NCBI RefSeq assembly: GCF_001949145.1
Contig: NW_019091707.1
Span: 193,278-203,796 of the forward strand
From: Acanthaster planci
Lineage: Eukaryota; Echinodermata; Asteroidea; Valvatida; Acanthasteridae
Length of the DNA: 10,519 bases
Direction: 5' to 3'
The translations under genes were made by a program, and so were the position numbers. Within the stretch, counting starts at the first letter, position 1. Each line of letters opens with the position of its first letter. The notes under the pieces are model-generated. The model was not told where the DNA came from. It saw nothing but the letters and a program-made list of their open reading frames with translations, and did no database searches. Below, in pieces: positions 6,781 to 10,519 of the stretch.

Positions 6781-6890
6781 CACCTTCATTAAATAATGTT
6801 TGCACGTGACTAGATCTGGAGTGATGTGATACCGTACTTGTTAAATATATGTGTAGTCATTTATACAGAGATGCCTGTTTGATATATTTG

Positions 6891-6896
6891 AATAAA
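6891..6896 (+). promoter_or_regulatory. AATAAA polyadenylation signal candidate
   Basis: AATAAA in an AT-rich context about 700-750 bp after the last stop of the broken exon, and before the promoter-like zone of the next gene. Another AATAAA is at 6697-6702. Confidence 0.3.
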
Positions 6897-7190
6897 GCTC
6901 CATATGCAGCCAGAAATGAGACAGCCGAATCCACATGGTCTTCCTTGTAGCACCGCTACACTGCTACAGAACTGAGCATGCGCATTAATGAGCAGAAGTT
7001 CACTGGTATGCAGCAAAAGCATTACATATCCGCGTACGCTTACAACAGAACACCTGCGAAACTTTATTGCACGCTTTCTACCTTAATCTTGCACGCTTTC
7101 CTCTGACTAACATGTGCGGTTTGAGTTTTGTCCAGTGTACATTTTGCCAGTTTTCTTCACTTTAATCGCCGTTTAGTATGTTTTCTGTTC
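6897..7190 (+). promoter_or_regulatory. Promoter-like zone of the CxC5-type gene
   Basis: More GC-rich than its surroundings. TGAGCATGCGCA (6973-6984) differs from the NRF1 consensus at one base. TGTAGCA (6946-6952) and TGCTACA (6962-6968) form a perfect 7-bp inverted repeat around CGCTACAC-like sequence. TTGCACGCTTTC occurs twice (7067-7078 and 7089-7100). The start ATG follows at 7191. No clear TATA box. Confidence 0.4.
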
Positions 7191-7990
7191 ATGATGCCAA
7201 AGACAAAGGTTTCTCAAGTTGATTTAGCTGCATTTGTAAGTAGACTTGAAGAAGACGACAAGGTAGTGGAACAGTATCAGATCTCGTTGAGAAAGTTAGA
7301 CATCACGTCAACTTCTTTCAATCAGCTGAGCACAAAGGAACAGTTTGGAGTTGTCGTTTCGAAGTACGGATTTCTTGAAGTTTGCCGAATTCAACGAGCC
7401 ATTGAAGTCAGTGACGTGTCGTCTTCATTTAACGCATCCATATTTAGTGAAACTCTGGGAGAAGATGTACACCTGTGTGAATTTTTGTTGTCGGCTAGGC
7501 TTCAGTTAAACGTGTCTTCACCTTCTGCCTCAGCAAGTCCAATCAACCCGTCTTTGAATTTATCTTCATCAAGTCCAAACGACGCGTCTTTGAATTTGTC
7601 TTCAGGAAGTTCAATTGACGCGTCTTCAGCAAGTCTGACCGAAACAAGTTCAAGCACATGCCCACTAGTGTCCTCCATTTCTCATCCTGCGTGCCCTGAA
7701 GATGCCCTTGATTTCTGTTCGCTTCCCCCATATTCATCATGCATTTCTTGTAATCGTGATCCGAGCCATAATCATGATACCATCAAAGTGACTGTAGTTA
7801 CCTTGACTGGTTCAAAGAATGGCAGACAATCAACCCTAAGATGTCGCCATTGCAGCCTAACATACCAGTATGATTGTTATGGTAACCCAACAGTCGGCTA
7901 CAAGCTGTATAAGGAAAGCAGGCAGTTTGTGAAGGCAAGCAATACCTTCTACATTGAACGGCAATTGTTCGAGCTGCAGTGTAGCCTGGC
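7191..7990 (+). CDS. CxC5-like cysteine-cluster protein, first coding exon (KDZ-transposon type)
   Basis: I place the start at ATG 7191 (a second ATG follows); the frame extends upstream only without ATG. Seen in order: MPKTKVSQVDL and a charged helical part; TKEQFGVVVSKYGFLEVCRI (about residues 45-65); EDVHLCEFLLSARL; a Ser-rich linker with a 12-residue repeat; PPYSSC; and a zinc-ribbon-like module C184-x2-C187 ... C218-x2-C221 followed by YQYDCYGN, LYKESRQFVKASNTFYIERQLFELQCSLA. This is the layout of the CxC5/CxC6 cysteine clusters found at the front of KDZ (Kyakuja-Dileera-Zisupton) transposases in animals. The frame reaches TGA at 7992-7994, but GTGAAT at 7991 is a donor-like site right after Leu-Ala, so I take the exon to end at 7990 in phase 2. 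No KDZ catalytic domain is in the window; the piece could be a relic or a domesticated gene. Confidence 0.6.
7533..7628 (+). repeat. 36-bp coding tandem repeat (2.7 copies)
   Basis: Copies at 7533-7568, 7569-7604 and 7605-7628 (partial) share AAGTCCAA...GACGCGTCTTTGAATTT...TCTTCA. Being a multiple of three, they give a 12-residue Ser-rich repeat (ASLNLSS core) in the linker before the cysteine cluster. Confidence 0.75.
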
Positions 7991-8574
7991 GTGAATAATG
8001 CTTTCATTTTCTCTTTTTGCGGGTCGTACTAATTAGCGTCAACACACCGTCAACACACCCCAACACATTGATAGTAACGTCAACACACCGCCAACACTTA
8101 AAAATGCATTGAAAACTTGCACATGTCCAATAAAGCCTTCCATTTCCATTGAAATAAATGTAGACTGATGTTCATCTTAATGTGGTTTGTTGCTAATTAC
8201 ACTTTAACACCAAAGAAACATAGGATAACAGTTCATTTCAAAGGATGGACATAGTGGGAGTTGAAACCCTAATATCTGTGTGGTTTAGGTGGGTTTGAAT
8301 CCATATCGTAGTCTGTATCCTAGTTGGCTTCTCCCCAAATGGCAATTGGCTGAAATCTCAAAATAACGTCATACCCATTTTCAAATGAGAATGGGGGCAC
8401 AAGATTTAGTTGTAGAAACGATGTCGGCAAGTTGAAGGACACTTATTTAGGCTGAGGTCTCACCCATTACTAATCAGAAATGCATCTGGTATGAAGGAAT
8501 AATTCGTGAATATATGCTCAGCATTTAACTTTAAGAAAATTACACAAGATGATGCTGTCCCATCATATTTACAG
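7991..8574. other. Non-coding stretch after the CxC5-type exon
   Basis: Presumed intron or 3' flank. It has the GTCAACACACC cluster (8038-8100) and two AATAAA signals (8129-8134 and 8153-8158), which would suit a 3' end if the gene stops at the TGA at 7992. No further coding signal seen. Confidence 0.4.
8038..8100 (+). repeat. Clustered 11-bp repeats GTCAACACACC
   Basis: Exact copies at 8038-8048, 8049-8059 and 8079-8089, with degenerate CCAACACA(TT) after the second and GCCAACACTT after the third. The period is not a multiple of three and no frame is open, so it is a non-coding mini-array. Confidence 0.75.
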
Positions 8575-8684
8575 ACCGTGCTTCAAGGAAGAGAAAACAT
8601 CCAGAGAACACAACCAATCAAGCAGACAGCCCCTCTACCCTGACCTTAAATATTGCAGAATCACAGACGACAACAGGGGATGAG
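8575..8684 (+). other. Candidate internal exon
   Basis: An acceptor-like CATATTTACAG (to 8574) and a donor-like GATGAG/GTAGGG (8685) enclose 110 nt. From 8577 it encodes 36 residues, starting RASRKRKHPENTTNQADSPS and ending TTTGDE: basic, then polar. The frame starting one base earlier is also open almost to the end (PLYPDLKYCRITDD), so the coding frame is uncertain. Its phase does not fit the donor at 7991 in the first frame, but would fit in the second. No known family. Confidence 0.35.
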
Positions 8685-9044
8685 GTAGGGCAGTAATGAA
8701 TAACTTGTGATTGAACATTGGAAGGGACTGGTGAAAGTACTTGTGATGGACTTCAATACAACTGTTACTGATTGACAGGGAGGGCATATTTCAGTCAATG
8801 AACTTAGCCGAATGTGCTATCATGTGAAAGTTCACAACTTTGTTTGCACCAGGTAACTGCTTCGGCTGTAATTCATATTCACCAGAGGATTTGTTTTGTA
8901 AATTACATCAGTGTATGCTGCAATCTCCCAAATACGTGTTTTCCATTGTGGGGGCAGAAGTTGAACAAAATGGGTGGCAATTTTTCAAACTTAATTAATG
9001 TCTTGAAATTTTGAAAGAACAGTCTGTTTTTACCTGATTTAATT
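8685..9044. other. Non-coding stretch
   Basis: AT-rich; no motif or coding block recognised apart from a short chance ORF at 8814-9014. Confidence 0.4.
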
Positions 9045-9230
9045 ATGAAAGTTGCATTTAATGGCAAATTGTATTTTAAATGCCACTTTTCTAAGGATCA
9101 TGAAGTTGTTGGTCCGAACCATGCAATCTTGTGTCCCTAAAAGTGTAGTGTACTCGATGCTAATTATTCCGAAGGGGCACTGCATTACATTGGATGTACA
9201 CTGCCACCAACATGAAATGGATGCCGCTTT
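9045..9230 (+). pseudogene. Decayed coding stretch, unknown family
   Basis: One frame from ATG 9045 reads GKLYFKCHFSKDHEVVGPNH and, past TAA 9138-9140, KCSVLDANYSEGALHYIGCT up to TGA 9213-9215. The Cys/His/aromatic content and continuity across the stop look protein-like, perhaps a small cysteine-bridged domain. I cannot name a family and it may be chance. Confidence 0.25.
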
Positions 9231-9251
9231 GATCAGTAAGGAAGGTAGTTT

Positions 9252-9275
9252 ATGAAGTCATATATATGACTTCAT
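9252..9275. repeat. Perfect 24-bp palindrome
   Basis: The half-site ATGAAGTCATAT is followed directly by its exact reverse complement. The flanking bases do not continue the symmetry. No loop, so it would suit a dimer binding site (the GTCA half is bZIP-like) or a cruciform, not a hairpin RNA. Confidence 0.9.
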
Positions 9276-9319
9276 TGGGAAGACTTAGATTGTCGGCCAA
9301 TAGTGGTTTCACTACTCCA

Positions 9320-9394
9320 AAGTGACTTACGCAAATATGGCACACCTTTTTTGACTTGCAGACCATCTTAAGTTACTTGGGCAAAACTGGCATG
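9320..9394 (+). repeat. Degenerate 25-bp direct repeat
   Basis: AAGTGACTTACGCAAATATG (9320 on) and AAGTTACTTGGGCAAAACTG (9370 on), each followed by GCA, agree at about 18 of 25 positions, 50 bp apart. Non-coding. Confidence 0.45.
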
Positions 9395-9425
9395 TTATGA
9401 AAATTTCTTTGTTCTTTGTTTCAAG

Positions 9426-9485
9426 GGTTTCTGCAGGACCTGCTTGAGGACGGCACCACAGAGAAGCAAACGTCGGCAAAGCAAG
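9426..9485 (+). other. Candidate 60-nt exon
   Basis: A pyrimidine-rich TTCTTTGTTCTTTGTTTCAAG precedes 9426, and CAAG/GTATTG follows at 9486. Two frames are open: one gives FLQDLLEDGTTEKQTSAKQ, the other GFCRTCLRTAPQRSKRRQSK. Too short to assign; the splice-site quality is the main support. Confidence 0.25.
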
Positions 9486-9800
9486 GTATTGGGGTTGCAT
9501 TCATATGAAAGTGTGTTTTGAATAAATTGGTTAGGGGCAAAGGATACAAGGTTTACAGATAAAAGGCTTGACACTCCGAATGTAGCTCTTTTTTTGGATT
9601 TACTTTTTAAAGCGATTAAGTATTGGTGTGATGAGGGGTGCTGGTCAATCTCATCAAATTTACACCCATAATAAACATCTGCATGTACCCAAAGGTACAA
9701 TGACAAAATGACACTTGTTTGTCTAAATAAGACTGGTTTACTTTGATCATGGTGTGACCTGGTTTCTAAGGACATCGATGGAGTTTCTTATTACCACCCT
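9486..9800. other. Non-coding stretch before the second PLE fragment
   Basis: AT-rich with no plus-strand coding signal. The long minus-strand ORF covering 9395-9775 has no recognisable motif. Confidence 0.4.
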
Positions 9801-10147
9801 CAGGGACTTGGGTCCACATTTGCATTGATTCAGATTGATATTTCTGATATGAAAATCATTTACGGTGGACACTGACCAGCCACTTATTTGTGATACCTCA
9901 CTTAATTAAAAAAAACAACTTCAAGAATTTTGCTTAGACTCTGCTCCATGCAACTGGGAGCCCCTCCGTGTCAAAAGCACCTGGGTACCCCCAAAGAATC
10001 GTGCAACGGCCCCTGAGACCTATGCACAGGCTGTTCATTCACAAGTGAATAACCGTGATCATTCAGGGTCATTCTGAAAGTGAAAATGTCTCCACGGATT
10101 GGCATCCAGCACTCAATTCCCTGCGCTCTTGTAATGACCTCATGGTG
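9801..10147 (+). pseudogene. Second Penelope-like reverse transcriptase fragment
   Basis: Three frames carry, in order, the N-terminal module of a PLE protein: GLGSTFALIQIDISDMK (9804-9854), the equivalent of GL-F-PT; then LQEFCLDSAPCNWEP and STWVPPKNRATAPETYAQAV (9919-10044), the W-P-P...E-T-Y block; TGA at 10075; then NVSTDWHPALNSLRSCNDLMV (about 10085-10147), the equivalent of NLS-E--AL-SLR--DDIVI. The order and spacing parallel the main element (LNFVPTP, TLEQYLEA, LATLRRLKNNPDIV), but the residues differ, so it is another PLE family. The fragment stops just before the expected K-P-A-D-K-G motif, where the satellite begins. No catalytic residues are left. Confidence 0.6.
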
Positions 10148-10150
10148 CAA

Positions 10151-10519
10151 CACTTTTTGCTACACGCCGCGGCCCCTTCCTTTTTCATTTTCCCATGTAG
10201 CACTGTGTAGCACTGGGTTTAGGAACAAGTCTATGATGTAGCACTTTTTGCTACACGCCCTGGCCCCTTCCTTTTTCATTTTCGCATTTAGCACTGTGTA
10301 GCCGCGGGTTTGTGCACAAGTCTATGGTATAGCACTTTTTTGCTACACGCCCTGGCCCCTTCCTTTTTCATTTTCGCATTTAGCACTGTGTAGCCGCGGG
10401 TTTGTGCACAAGTCTATGGTATAGCACTTTTTTGCTACACGCCGCGGCCCGTTCCTTTTTCATTTTCCCGTGTAGCACTGTGTAGCAGCGGGTTTGTGCA
10501 CAAGTCTATGGTATAGCAC
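10151..10519 (+). repeat. 91/92-bp satellite, four copies, continues past the right edge
   Basis: Units begin with CACTTTTTGCTACACGCC at 10151, 10242, 10333 and 10425, and a fifth begins at 10517. Period is 91, 91, 92 and 92 bp; the longer ones have T6 in place of T5. Copies 2 and 3 are almost identical. Each unit has GCTACAC and, about 40 bp on, the inverted GTGTAGC, plus a TGTAGCACTG-like internal repeat. Variation is concentrated at CCGCGG/CCCTGG and at the base after TAGC. There are no unique spacers and no long ORF. Confidence 0.95.

Noticed and set aside
7128-7190. Extension of the CxC5-type protein upstream of ATG 7191
   Set aside because: The extension begins with TTG and has no ATG; its residues look like translated promoter sequence.
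9395-9775. 126-codon minus-strand ORF
   Set aside because: No motif, odd composition, and it lies across a plus-strand exon candidate and AT-rich DNA; it looks like chance.
9971-10153. Minus-strand 60-codon ORF
   Set aside because: It is opposite the PLE fragment whose plus-strand blocks are in the expected order.
10151-10519. CRISPR-like array
   Set aside because: The whole 91/92-bp unit repeats without unique spacers, and the context is eukaryotic; it is a satellite.

Overview
The window looks like nuclear DNA of a marine invertebrate (echinoderm-, cnidarian- or lancelet-like; I cannot name the species). Supporting signs are coding blocks that end at GT/AG splice-like sites, a TATA box, CCAAT boxes and NRF1-type promoter motifs, AATAAA signals, long non-coding stretches, short CCTAGGCC and CATGTACATG runs, and transposon relics. 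There are no operons, ribosome-binding sites, tRNAs or rRNAs.

Layout. 1-809 (+): open frame from the left edge encoding a cysteine/coiled-coil protein like the N-terminal half of a large uncharacterised transposase-linked family. 1185-1476 (-): first exon of an ING-type PHD-finger protein with a complete zinc-ligand set and histone-H3K4me3-type pocket, but an in-frame TAG between its best start and the finger; overlapping NRF1 sites lie just upstream. About 2164-5868 (+): a decayed Penelope-like retroelement (PLE). Its long gene (2862-5582) shows PLE reverse transcriptase motifs in order, is broken by stops, frameshifts and a deletion before motif A, and has no C-terminal GIY-YIG nuclease. 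A hammerhead-ribozyme-like core lies behind it, the segment is strongly A+C-rich on this strand, and a 39-nt direct repeat (37/39) brackets it. 5761-6192 (+): remains of an unrecognised coding exon with an 8-bp tandem duplication that shifts the frame. 6193-7190: AT-rich DNA with two related pogo/Tigger-like MITE remnants and a promoter-like zone. 7191-7990 (+): first coding exon of a protein with a CxC5-like cysteine cluster, the kind linked to KDZ transposons. 7991-9800: mostly non-coding, with two weak exon candidates, a decayed coding stretch and a perfect 24-bp palindrome. 9801-10147 (+): a second, different PLE reverse transcriptase fragment. 10151-10519: four copies of a 91/92-bp satellite running off the right edge.

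The window is best read as a transposon-rich region holding exons of low-copy or transposase-linked genes. I see no gene cluster acting together. The items most worth following are the PLE with its hammerhead-like remnant and possible long target duplication, the PHD exon with the in-frame TAG, and the junction between PLE fragment and satellite.
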